From: Tanytarsus gracilentus
Lineage: Eukaryota > Arthropoda > Insecta > Diptera > Chironomidae
NCBI GenBank assembly: GCA_038502055.1
Contig: JAXRKN010000045.1
Coordinates: 890,501-954,500 of the forward strand
DNA: 64,000 bases
Reading direction: 5' to 3'
The translations under genes and the position numbers were made by a program. The notes beneath the pieces were generated by a model. The model did not search any database and was not told the DNA's origin. It worked only from the letters and a program-made list of their open reading frames with translations. This document shows, piece by piece, positions 27,798 through 39,900 of the stretch; positions within the stretch are counted from its first letter, which is position 1; each line of letters begins with the position of its first letter.

Positions 27798-30700
27798 TTT
27801 CACAACTTTTGTTGAGCTTTAAAATTTTCTATATTTTTTTTTCTCTTTTAACAAAATCACTGAATTTTTTTCTGTCACCCTCTCATTATAATTTTTTGTC
27901 ACTTGTATCACATAACCAGCATGGATTATTTACACAGCGCTTGCAAATGCTGCTGGCTTGTCGCATTTTTCAATTCAATTCCAAGAGAGCCTTTTTTTTC
28001 TATCGAGTGTCTTTTTTGGTGCAATGCAGCATTTTTCAAAAAATTTCTCACTCGTCGTTTTGTTCTCACTTCCACTTCAATTCAATTTCATGCCATGCAA
28101 CGGGCTACATACGGCACTTTAACAGCATTCAACACTCAAAATTGTCCACTTCACATTTTGATTTCATCATGTAAAAGAATTCTCGCCACTCTCGAGGGAG
28201 AGGATATAACAATGAAGACAATTGTCGTTATGTGGATATTTATTTTTTGGATGTGCTTTAACTGCTGTTTTATTGTGTTTACACTCTGCTGCTGTTGCGA
28301 TGCCCAGTGGCTCTCTTTAGGGCACTTCCACTTTCTTTACAAGTCTTTCGTTTATTAAACTTGTTGAAATTCTTCTTCTTTTCTCTTCACTCTTCGTTGA
28401 TTTTTAGTTTCGATAATTTTTTTTAATTTACTTTATTCACTTCTGTTTGTCTTATCTTGATGTTTTTTTTTGTTATTTATTTAAAATATTTTAATTAATC
28501 TGCATTTAAAAAGAAGAAAGAAAAATAACTCAAATTAGCTGCGATTATGGAATTAAGGAATTAAAATTTTAATTATTTTTACAGTTAATAACTTCAAGTG
28601 TCGTAAATTAATTTTTTAAGGTGAAATTACGGTTTGGTGAATTAAATTTTATATAGAATTATTTTAAACAAATACAAATTGTAAGAACTCAAACTGTTAT
28701 TTTTCAAACTTTGAAATAAATAAGGGTCAAATTAAGCTCAAAATTTAAGGAATAAAAATTTAAAATTATCATAGCAACGTTGTGGCAAAATTTAAAAAAA
28801 CAATTTTGGTAAATTCAAAAAAAATAAAATCCTTCAAATTTTTACATCTTTTTTAATTAAAAAACTCTTCAAAATTAGCTGAAGATTTTTTCAACCACAT
28901 TTTAATAAAATTAAAAAGTTTTGTGATAATAACATTCTCACTTCTAAGAGATCTCGCATGCAAACACTCATCCTATTTACATAATTTTTGAGTTTCTTTT
29001 CTCATCTTTCTTTTTTACTCAGAATCATTTTATTAATTCTTTTATTTTTAACACTTTTCTTCTTCTCGTATTTTTCCCATGTCTCAAATCCGTTCAAAAT
29101 TCACCTCGACAAGGCGTACGGCTTTTTATCTAATGAGATTACATCAATGACATCTTTTATAATCTCTCCGTATATCACTCAATTTATTTGAATCATTAAA
29201 ACTTTTTTGAATTACTCACGTCGAGATTTTCCTGAAAAATAGAAGAAGAAAAATTAATTTAGGGAAATTTTCTCATTACAAAGCGACTTAATTGCATCCC
29301 TTAAATCTCAATTAAAAATTTTCATGCATTAATTCACAAAAGAACGAAAAAAATTAAAAATTTCCTGCATAATTCTCGACGTCGTTAGAGTGTCTCATGC
29401 TTTGGGAATGTCATTCGCATACGCGGAAGCCGTGAGGCAATTTCACGATAACACCCTCAAAATTAATGTGCCAACGTTTGACTAGAACATTTTCGCCGTG
29501 TGTGATATTCAACTGAGACTCTATAAGGAATGTGTCACAGTTTGCCAAAAATTTTGTGTTTTATACGGGAAGGATTTCATGCCTGAATATATCGCATTAA
29601 TTAACTTTTTGTCTCGCTCATACGTTACTTTTATCTTTTTCTCTTTCATTTTTAGTTTTTATGGAATTTTATTCAAATTGATTTTTTTATGTTTAATGAC
29701 AGAAATGTAAAAGAGACGAGATAAAAATAAATTAAGTTGCTCTGGAGTTGAGTCTTAAATGACAGAGGTAATAACATTACTTTAAAATTTTATGTTGTAA
29801 TTTAACGTTTTTTATATACTTGAAAATTAAAAAAATAATTTTATATCTTTATAAAATTTAACGAATTTTATATTTTGATTTTATAAATTTTTAATATTAT
29901 CTGTTTTCACCCCTGCTTCTTTTAATCATTTTGATTGCCTCAAACAACCAGCTTTACTCGTTATTTTGAATATTTTAAGCGAAATAAATGGAAACTCATC
30001 ATCTCCTTCACTCACTGCGAACCTTATGCGGATTTTATTTGTCTGTCATGCTGTTTTGTTTTGGGATAATAAGAACAGCGCACAGGTTGATTGTCGAGTT
30101 CATTTGAATTTTGTAATTAATCTTCATATTGTTATTCAAATAAATTCTTAATGCTAATTCCAATCAGTCTTTTTAATGAATGCCACACAAAAATAATTTG
30201 AATGATTTTTTAAGGATGGGAAAGAAAAATTACTTTTTAAGAGCTTATGGGGTGGAGAAAATTGATTGGAATTCTTTTGTGAGTTTGCGATTTGCAATTA
30301 ATTAAAAAAAATGCGATCGCATCTATAAATTTTGTTGCGAAAAATATTTTTGAAAACATTTATCGACTTTTCGAATTTTATTTTATTTTTGACAAAATTC
30401 TCGCACAGTCTATTAAAGCCCATCAAAATTTCTCGCACTTTATCATCCTCATGAGATGGCTATTTCAAAGACATAAAAGTTGAAAAAGTATGCAAAACAG
30501 ACATCAAAAAGCCTAAGCATTGTTTCAAGCTATGCCGAGCCACGATTAATTGCTTTTGTTAATGGTCATCTTGGGAAAAATTGCTCTACAACTTTATAAA
30601 ATTTATCGCTTGGTTCCAAACAAACTTGGTGAAGTAGTAGCAGTAGAATGCCACACGCGAGGGCCCATAAAAAGAAACAGAAAAATGTTGTCGAATTAAT

Positions 30701-33513
30701 TAACACAGAAATTAATCTCAAAAAATTTTTATTGCTCCGACAATGTGAAATTCTTCTCGACAATTTACATTCGATGTGATGAAAAGCAAATACACAAATT
30801 TGTGGCAATAAATTTACAAAAATGGCATAAATTTTTAATGTAAGTTTCAAAAGAGAAATGTCACAAAATTTTATCAATACAATCAAATAAAAAATTTCCT
30901 CTCAACAGGATTGTAAATCATCTCGATATTTAATAAATTTTAAATTCCTCATTTGCATTAATAGCGAAGATTTTCATCTTGTGTCTTTGCGCATTATTAA
31001 TTTGATCATAAACTTAAATGCTGTGAGGATTTTGCCAAACTTGAAAGTTTAAATTAGCAGGTGCGAAATTCACCTTCAAACTTGTCACTCGAAGCTGATT
31101 ATGTCAATAATCCTAGCTTTAGTCAACGAGAGCTTTCATGTATAAATATTTTTCGTTAAATTATGTGAATTCATAATTATTTTTTTAGCGAATAACTTTA
31201 AAATATCCTGAATCTATAATATATGACAAATGGAAAAATATTTCATTTCAGTCTGCTCCAGAGTTTGAGTTATTGATTGTCAAAAACACTCATGAATTTT
31301 CTTGTTTTAAATCCCCCCTCATTCGATCGACAAACCATTTGCTTAAATCACTTCCTAAATTATGTGATTTTTATATCAAGTTTCTATCACGATCCACTCA
31401 ATAAATTACCCAAACCCGCATTATTAATTTTTGCCTTGTTTCACTAAATTTTTTCCCTTCGCTTTCAAATCACAACAAATTTTGCTCCCTCTTCACAATG
31501 TTTTCTTTATCTCGCCTCTAACCTAATTTTTGAGCCTTTTTTACACTTCTTAAAAAATCTCCCCCATGATCATCATCATCATAGCTTGTAAGTGCTCATA
31601 ATTTATGCTATTTTATCTTCACATTTTCAATCTCTTCCGATAAAGATTTTTCCTCGTGTCTCTAAAAGTTATGATTAAGAGACGATAACAAGGTCTCTCG
31701 ATGGAGCCTGCAGGTAAAATGATTTTATTATCGCATCGTACAATGTCACAAGAGAGTGCGACCTAAAATTTGTTTAGCAAACAACTTTCCTTCGTTGCCT
31801 TTGTGATAAAATTGAATTATGGACTTTATTGCGGCATTCTCTGAAGTGCTTTTTTGTGTTTTTAATTACAATCACCGGAGCAACTGAGTGAGGAAGGTAA
31901 TAAAGGGCAAGAGAGTGGGAGCTAATTAAAGAGAATTATCTGATGAATTATGTCACTTGTGTACTTTACCCTCACTTGACATGGCGCCAAAATATTTTTA
32001 AATTGTAAACACTGAAGGGAGGTAATTGAAAAATTTACGATGGCATGTCATAAAAAGAAAAAATTTACCAAATTTATGGTGAAATATTTTCGCAAAATAT
32101 TTCACTTTAACCCAACTAATTTCATCGATTATTTTCTCTCTGACACAATTCACAGTTTCTTTTCGCATAAAAAGCAAGAATTCTTTCTTCCCATTCATTT
32201 AATTTAATAGCACTTTATATTCACCACCTGAGGCAATTTATTTAAAGGAGCCAAACCTTATATATGTATAAGCTCGCAACAAAAAGAGAAAAGCAAGTCA
32301 ATAGAGCACCTTTAAAGATATTTGGTTCAAGCTAACACAATAGAGCCGGGAGAAACTACACTTTTGTGCACAGTCATTAATCCTAATTAATTTATCTTTT
32401 TTTCACTTATTGCTTCAAGCATTTTTAATGATCACGCAAATTTACTAATTCACCACCTTAATTTTTGGCCATTAAAGCGGAGAATTTTTTTAATCCCAAA
32501 AAGAGGTTAAAAAAGTTTTTAAAGCCTTGCGGTGGGCCGTGATGATAATTAAGGAGTAAATTGGTTACAAATTCATTCAATGGGGGAAATCGATGCATAA
32601 AGTGTAAATAAAAAGAGATATTTTTTCATATTGCTTTTGTTTGTTTCTCTCTTGTTTGTTGTCTCAATTGCCGCACTTTTTTTATGATTATTGCAGTGCC
32701 GGGAGATAAAGATGTCGATGATGCGGAAAATATTAAATTTCCATAACGGGAGAGAATTTTACGCTATATTTAGCTGAAGTGAATTTTTGCGCATATAACC
32801 GGCAGTTAAATTTATTAGCAATCATGTCAGTCTGGTAAATTTTCAAGTATCAAAATATAATTAAAAATAAATTGATTTTTTTGACAATAAAAAATTTAAA
32901 CAAAAATTCAAAATCAATTTTAAAAAAATTTCTCTATCAAAAAATCACTTAAACCACAAAATATTAAATTCCCACGTTTTGACTATAAAATTTCTTCATC
33001 AAAAATTAAAACCCAGAAAGGCGAGTGAGGACGATTATCGATAATTGAGCAACTTTTATATCAAAAAAGAAGGTGTACCACGTGCTGGCACAAACTCGGT
33101 CATTTATAATCCTTTTAATCCAATATTTGTTGATTAATCCAATCACAAAAATTGAATCTCCATTTATTCGTTCGATGTTAGAGAGAAGGAATATAATGAG
33201 GATACACGATGACATGAATACATTTTTTCGCAAGCAAAGACGAAGGAGATTATGCAGGCATCGAAAGGGGAATTATCTTCTAAATTATTTTCACGTACAT
33301 GTGACACCATTCCACTTTGATATTCCAACAAACTGCAACACGTTCGTGCTTTGAAATTTTTTCATTAATTTATTTTTTGTTCTCGAATTTTTTTTCTTTT
33401 TCTTCAACTTTTGATTTTAGATAAATCTTTATATTTGCATAAATTCTTCTTGCTTATTATCCATTTTTTGTTGAATTCTTTTTAATTTTTTTAACTCCGC
33501 GAACGATAAAAAC
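27798..33513. other. Upstream region of Sidestep-family gene, no further gene
   Basis: No coding exon recognised. The first 550 bp are somewhat less AT-rich and contain two overlapping plus-strand reading frames (142 and 151 codons) with no recognisable motif. On the minus strand the same stretch, with CAG-rich pieces near 28290-28300, would suit 5'UTR or promoter sequence of the Sidestep-family gene. The rest is AT-rich filler. Confidence 0.5.
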
Positions 33514-33547
33514 CGTCTCATCACATTGGACACCGCGGACGAACTGA
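33514..33547 (-). promoter_or_regulatory. Candidate Inr + DPE core promoter
   Basis: On the minus strand, TCAGTT at 33547-33542 matches the arthropod initiator, with A+1 at 33545. Exactly at +28 to +32 lies AGACG (33518-33514), matching the downstream promoter element RGWYV at its required spacing. The surrounding 150 bp are GC-richer than the flanks. The only minus-strand gene downstream is the Sidestep-family gene, 5.7 kb away. This would make the site a start for a 5'UTR exon spliced to the coding exons. The link to that gene is inference. Confidence 0.4.
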
Positions 33548-35552
33548 AACAACTTTTCCATGCAATGCGATTTTTTCTTTTCTCTCTTCACCAGATTTTA
33601 CGCACGTCAATTGCGTTAAGTTCTACGTTAGCGTTCTCTCACTTACAACATAAACGTAAACTTAAGAGAGAATTTTGAGATACCAAAACAAAAGTTTTTG
33701 CCGTATATATCCACTTGTATCGATTTTCCTTAAAGTGCTTTTTCGGTATGCCTCTTCCTGTGTTGGTTTAAAGCAAATATAAAGATGAAGAGTTCTCTAA
33801 AATTTGGAACACAACTGAAGTAGCTGTTGATGACGACGACATCACAGGCGGAGGTGGTTGCTAATTATTTTAAACTGTGGGTGTATTTTTTTATAAAAAA
33901 ACGAGCAAAGAAATTTAGAAAAAACATTGAGGGTATTTTGGAAGGTTTTGAGATTTTGACAATTTATATATTTAAGATAATTTAGCTAATTGAGTTTATC
34001 ATCATATTGATTGAGCTATATAGCTTTCAATGTTTCATATTTTTAATGAAAAAAAAAATAACAGTTTATTTTATGAGACATAACTTTTAAATGGCCCTGT
34101 ATTAACTCCTTGTTTTTATAATTACTTGCAAAGTCTTGAGGCAACTTTAGATACCTCCGGAAATGTTCATTCAAATCAAACCGGATGTCTGCATCAACTT
34201 TTCTCCGTTTCATTTCTTAGAATTTTCCTGTTTTCTTTACATCGAGTAAATGAAAATGCTTCATTAGTATTCAAGTACATTCCTCAACTCAACTAAATCA
34301 ATCTCAAAGCTTTTCTTACTCACCATCGATTGGGACTTTCATCGTGTGTCTATTTTTATATACATATCATAATACACATTTCCTAAATTCAATAGTTGAG
34401 TAACTCAAAGATGGATCAAGTGAAGATAATATCAATAAACGGAGGCGGAGAAGAAAAGATGGGAAGATGCATGGGGAGGGATGTGAATTGTGTTGTGTAA
34501 ATCTAAAAACAATTTTCAGCAATTTCTTTTTTCTCTTTGGAAATTCATGATTCATACATTTTTATGGTGTGTGTAAAGGCTTCTGACTCAAGTCGGCGTT
34601 TTTCTCCTTTTTTCCATAAAGTCACTATGAAAGTGGAAGTTTATTTTCCACTCGCATGTGTAAGCCTTTTCTTTCTTTTCTGCCACCCTTTCTCCTCCTG
34701 TTGTCGTTTATACCTAAAATTTATTGTGATTGAGACTGCAATTTCATTCTTACCTACTTTTTGTTCTTTTTTCGACGTCGTGGTTGGAAAATTGGAAAAG
34801 TGCGGTATGGCTTGCTCAGCTAAAGAAATATGAAGGTGCAATTTAATTCAACTTTTTTTGGTTTGAGATGAAATTTACTAAAATTAAAATGAATTCTAAT
34901 TATTTAAATGGATTTATTTTTGATGTACAAGGATTTGTTTGAAATTCATTGGCCTGAACTTTAATATATTTTCTCAAACAACTCATTCTTTTCGAATCTA
35001 AATTTATTGGCACTTCTGTGAAGGTTGAAAATCTCCTACATTCATCTCAATTCATCAATATATTTCGAAACTCACACACGCGCCACTCTTCAATGATGGT
35101 TTGAAGATTTTCAAATCATTGAGTTGGATGATAAGGAACTAAACAAGGCTAAGGCGAGACTTTTTTTTGCAGAATGATAAAAAAAAGTCAATTTTAAATT
35201 TGTATTGATTTTTAATTTTCACAATAGTTTACTTGAAAAAACAACAAATGTTTCGTCTCCCTGATTTTCTTAGACCCCTCATTTTTCCCCTTGACTTCTC
35301 TCATTTTTATTCTCCTAACTTCATTTTCACATCGCCATCACACAAAGTCACATCAAATTAATGATTAATATTGCAAAAAGACTTTTTCTATTCTTGTTTA
35401 GAGCCACAACATTTTTCGTTCAAGATGTGCGAAAACATTTGAGCACGTATCATTCGATGAACATTCATTTTCCACTCAATGTCTTTAATCCATTCATCTT
35501 ATTTTTCGATGGTGTTTAGTGTATTTCACCCATGTCCAGTATTTTTTTGGAA
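33548..35552. other. Intergenic, no gene recognised
   Basis: AT-rich sequence with short ORFs lacking motifs. Nothing further supported. Confidence 0.55.
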
Positions 35553-35782
35553 AAACTTGCGTTTCCTGGGCGTCTTTTTTTATATTTTTTTGATGGATTC
35601 TTGTAGATTAGGGCTCCCTGAGTCCGAATCTGCAAAAAAAATTGGCGCTGACCCTCCTGGTCCCCCTCGACCCTCAAGTTTCGATTTTCTTTGTTTATAC
35701 ACCAAAAAAGCCTACAATCTTAAGGGAAAGGTGGGAATTTGGGGTTCTCGGGTGGGGAGGGTTACTTAGCACACTTTAATTC

Positions 35783-35830
35783 AAGGGGTGCGCAACAAGG
35801 GGTGCGCAACAAGGGGTGCGCAACAAGGGG
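35783..35830. repeat. 14-bp direct repeat, three copies plus a partial
   Basis: AAGGGGTGCGCAAC occurs three times in perfect tandem (35783-35824), followed by AAGGGG. It lies inside the left terminal repeat of the 35.5-37.0 kb element. The right arm retains only a single related stretch (rc AAGGGTACGCAAC near 36751-36763). Confidence 0.9.
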
Positions 35831-36007
35831 TAAAAACAAAAACTTTTTTAACTTTACACCTTAATATGTGGGTTAACCGATTTTTACGAAGCACAAATAA
35901 ATTTATGTGGGTTAACCGATTTATACGAAACACAAATAATTGTATGTGTGTTTAGCGATATTTTTTGTTTTGATTGAACTTTGAAAAATATTTTTTTGTC
36001 CATTTTA

Positions 36008-36264
36008 AGTTCAAGGGGCCTTTCCCTTTGGGTATTTTTTGGTTCAAGGGGCTTTACCCTTTGGATATTTTTTGGTTCAAGGGGCCTTACCCTTTGGATA
36101 TTTTTTGGTTCAAGGGGCCTTACCCTTTGGATATTTTTTGGTTCAAGGGGCTTTGCCCTTTGGATATTTTTTGGTTCAAGGGGCTTTGCCCTTTGGATAT
36201 TTTGAGGTTAAAGGGGCTTCGCCCTTTAGTAAACTTGAAGTATAAGGGGCTACGCCCTTTAGTA
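36008..36264. repeat. 33-bp tandem repeat array
   Basis: Six clear units start near 36008, 36041, 36074, 36107, 36140 and 36173, with two degenerate ones after 36206. Each unit reads GGTTCAAGGGGCCTTACCC and then TTTGGATATTTTTT. AAGGG and CCCTT form an inverted pair in every unit. Because 33 is divisible by three and the unit lacks plus-strand stops, all three forward frames stay open here. That produces artefactual 11-residue peptide repeats such as FWFKGPYPLDI. I regard it as non-coding. Confidence 0.92.
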
Positions 36265-36984
36265 AAAATCAGAATATTTTATTATTTTAATGGAAAAGTT
36301 TCTTTTGAATATATAACGTTTTTTTGTTATGTCGCTATAATTAACTTAATTAAAATTATTGCTACTATAAAATTGAATTGTAATGATGGTTTTTTTTTGT
36401 AAATTATGATTTTTTATGGGATTTAAAATAAAAAAAAAATATTTGGGTTGGAAAGAAATGAAAAAATATAAAGAAAATTTTGGTATTTTGGTAAGGAAAA
36501 TTGATGAAAGGAAGTTTATTGAAGGAAATGGGAAATTTTAAAATTGGTTTGAAAGTAAAAGAAAATTTAATAAAAATAAAAAAATAAAGATATTTTTTTT
36601 GTAAAAATCGGTTACCTATTTAAAATTTTTATAAACGGTTAGGTTTTAATTTGTGTTTTGTAAAAATGGTTCTTTTTGGTGTTTTGTATAAACGGTTAAC
36701 CCACAAGTTAGATGGGAAATGGTAAAATTAAAGTTTTGTCCCATTGTAAGTTGCGTACCCTTGTGGTTCCTTCCTAAGTCCTCTCGTGTAACCCTTCCCC
36801 CCGAGAACCAAATTCCCCTTCTTGTTGTGGTTTTTTGTGTATAAAAAAGAGAGAAATCGAAATTTGGAGGGTGTAGGGGGTCAGGGGGTCGGAATTTTTT
36901 TTCAGATTCGGACTCAGGGAGCCTAATCTACAAGAATCCATCAAAAAAAGTATGAAAAAAAGACGGCCCAGGAAACGCAAGTTT

Positions 36985-39900
36985 AGCCTTTTTTTCATAT
37001 CTTTTTAGACACTCTAGTTCAGTGTGGAGGAAAAAGCTGGGAAAATAAATCACGTCCGCGATGGCTGCTGACTGTTGTTGACGTCAGTTTTATTGCCCCC
37101 GTAATTCTCATCATTATTGCAACATAAATAAATCATTATCTCGTTCCTTAACAAAAAAAGAGGGAAGGGTGAAAATGTGTCGACATGTTTCTGGAAAACT
37201 CTTTTTCACCTCTTCACTCTAACTTGCTGTGGCATACCATCGTCTTTATCATCATCATCATCAACATGACAACAACGTGCGATGATGAAAGGGATGATTT
37301 TTTCTTCTTTTTGTGTGAGCGTCAGCATATAGAGGGGAAAAGGATTTCAACGCTTAACCTTATAAGCGAAAAAATTGAGGAGCTTGATTGGATGGTAAAC
37401 AACAAAGGTTTACTTTTATGAGGATGAATTTTTGATATTTAAAATATGTAAGAATGAGCTTAAAATCTCTCTTTGGAACTTGTAAATTAAAAATTTTCAA
37501 ATTAATTAATCAGACTCTAAATGATTCATTTTTAATTTTGTTTAATTCTCTTAGCGTTTCACATTTTTCATCCTCAAACGCACTTCATAAATTTTGGGAT
37601 ATTTCCGTCACTTTTTATTTTTCCTCAATGTAGAGGAAATTTCATCGCATTAGATCCATCACTTGAGTTTTTCGCTGTATCGAGTAAATAAATAGGTCGC
37701 ATCCGCTTATTTTAAGACGCTCATCAAAGGGTGGGGAGGATGTTAAAGTAAAGTGATACGCCAGGAAGGAAGCTTTTCCTTTCTCCTTTCTGTAACGATC
37801 CCTTTAAGGTTTAAATAAATTTTCTTTAAAATTGTGTAACTTGAGATTTTTCTCGAGATGTTAATTGAAAAGAGCTCAGTATCGGTCGTGATATCCTTTG
37901 GGGTTATTTACCCTTAAAAAATTAATTAAAGCACCCGAGCTAGAATTTTTCAGAACACTCGTTAAGGAAATGCAACCAGCATATCCTTTTATCTTGATTG
38001 CAATCATCATAAATGCTTTTCTCGTTTGCTCACTCGACTCTCCCGAAAACCTCTTCATAAATTCATATCGAATTCTAATTTTCTTATGCATGTCGAGAGG
38101 AAATTTTTTGAAGCTCACTAAAAATGGAAATGGAAAATATTTCTCATCTCGAGGCAAATTTGAAACTCATCATACACATGCCATGCAATTTTAAGCTTTT
38201 TTCATATTTTTTCTCCTTTGAGAGAATTTTTGATGTGAAATAAAAGTTGAATTTCAAAATGGATTTTTTAAGGGTGTTCAACCATTAACAGAGTAAATGG
38301 ACAAAGTCCTCTTGAGGCTTTTGGTGTTTAATGGTGATTCTGCAGTATTTCATGCTACCTTTGTGGCATGGTTTAAAATGAGAATTTTCAAGATGATGGA
38401 AAGAAAATTTTACGAGAATGTTTTTCGGATTATTTTTTAAATTTTATAAAAAAAAGTAAAATGCTCGTTCCTTGCTCTTTTTGCCTTCTGTTTTAAATTG
38501 CGTTAAAATAAATTTATCTCGAAACTTTTTTGACTTTCATATAAATTTTCTCTAGAATCAGTAAATCCTAAAATTCGTTATGAAAAATTCTTCGCTACCC
38601 ACTTTCCTCGCGATAAATCCCACAATCATTGCAATGAATAAAAAATTATTGCGAGTGAAATTGAAAATAAAACGTCCGCCACACAACAGATGGAGAGTGC
38701 TTTCTGCAACATTTTCAATTAAATCGAGTTTTGCACACACAATAACGTGCATGCACGTCGTGTGCTGAAATGCTGCCGAGAATGAAAAAGAAAAAATATT
38801 ATATACACAATCAGTTCGTATTCATACACACACATAACGATCTATATTCATTCATTCGTAAGACTTAATTGCAAAAAATCCACTTGAGTTCTCTCTTTTG
38901 TCATCATCGTCGCCATTTGCGTCAGATGTTGCAAAGTGTGTAGAAAATTCAAATGCAGTAGTTCTCAAATCAGTTAAGGAAAGAAAAATTTGGATTCAAA
39001 TATTAAATATTTTAAAATAAAACTGAAATAAATTTCACCTTTATGAACGCAACAATATCATCAACTTTTTTAAATGAACAATCATTTTGAGTTTAAATTT
39101 AATTTTAAGTCCGCCTAGGTTAAATTTCTCTGTGTACAGCATAAAAATGGCAAATTTCACGGAAAAAGAACTTCACTTACTTCCGCTTTGTCTTCCTCGC
39201 TGTTGCCTTTCACCACTCAAAATTTATTGTTTAATTTGCTGAGTTGAACGGAAAGAAGCATAATGCAGAATTGTTCTCAAGCTCATACAAATTCTTCCTT
39301 TTTCCCACACATGAAGTGAACGAAATTGTATACAAGTGAATGTTCACACGCGCCCTCCTAGAGGTTGACATATTGTTGCAGTCTGAACAGAGAGTTTTAA
39401 TTTGTTCGCCTGTGTTTTCATGTGCACACGAAGAGGAGAAAAATAAAATTTGTGTTGTTGGTCGGAGGGGAGGAGGAAAGTTTTAAATTGTATTAAGGAA
39501 TCTCATCACGAAGTTACCACGGCACTAATTAGAGTAAGGGATGTATTTTGTGAGAGATCGTGAGAAAGAGTGAGGGGAAGAAATGGATGCAGTTAATGGC
39601 AATGAATTAACCATGAGCAAAGCATTGAGGACGTGCTTCATAAGATACAATAAAAATTTTGCTAGCAGAAAACGTGGCAAATTTTTTTGCTTGTTTTTGT
39701 TGAGGTTTTTTATTGTCATTGCATGAGCTGTGGTAAAAAAGAAGATAAAGAAAAGATTTGTTTGGAATTAATACTAAGAAAGCCAGAAGTCAACAGTTTT
39801 TTAATCTTTTATTTCAATTCTAAGTTTAGATTTAAGATTAAATTCTTTAAACAATAATTTATGAACGATTTAATTTAAATAACACTACCACTATAGAGCT

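Larger units (their letters stand above)
35553..36984. mobile_element. Terminal-inverted-repeat element with internal tandem repeats
   Basis: The ends are inverted copies: AAACTTGCGTTTCCTGGG starts at 35553 and its complement ends at 36984. Diverged inverted homology runs inward for roughly 380-400 bp per side. It includes TTGATGGATTCTTGTAGATT, CCCTGAGTCCGAATCTG and GTGGGTTAACCG blocks. The inner part carries a 14-bp repeat (35783-35830), two copies of a GTGGGTTAACCGATTT block (35867-35940) and a 33-bp tandem array (36008-36264). No transposase is visible, so it would be non-autonomous. I could not find a clear target-site duplication, so the exact ends and the superfamily are open. Confidence 0.75.

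Noticed and set aside
27746..28358. Two overlapping plus-strand ORFs of 142 and 151 codons upstream of Sidestep exon 1
   Set aside because: They overlap each other in different frames, start at non-ATG codons, have no recognisable motif, and the first runs over the signal-peptide exon of the opposite strand. More likely 5'UTR or promoter sequence of the receptor gene.
35974..36402. 142-codon repeat-protein-like ORF (FWFKGPYPLDI repeats)
   Set aside because: All three forward frames are equally open because the DNA repeat is 33 bp. There is no start context or flanking coding sequence, and it lies inside a TIR element.
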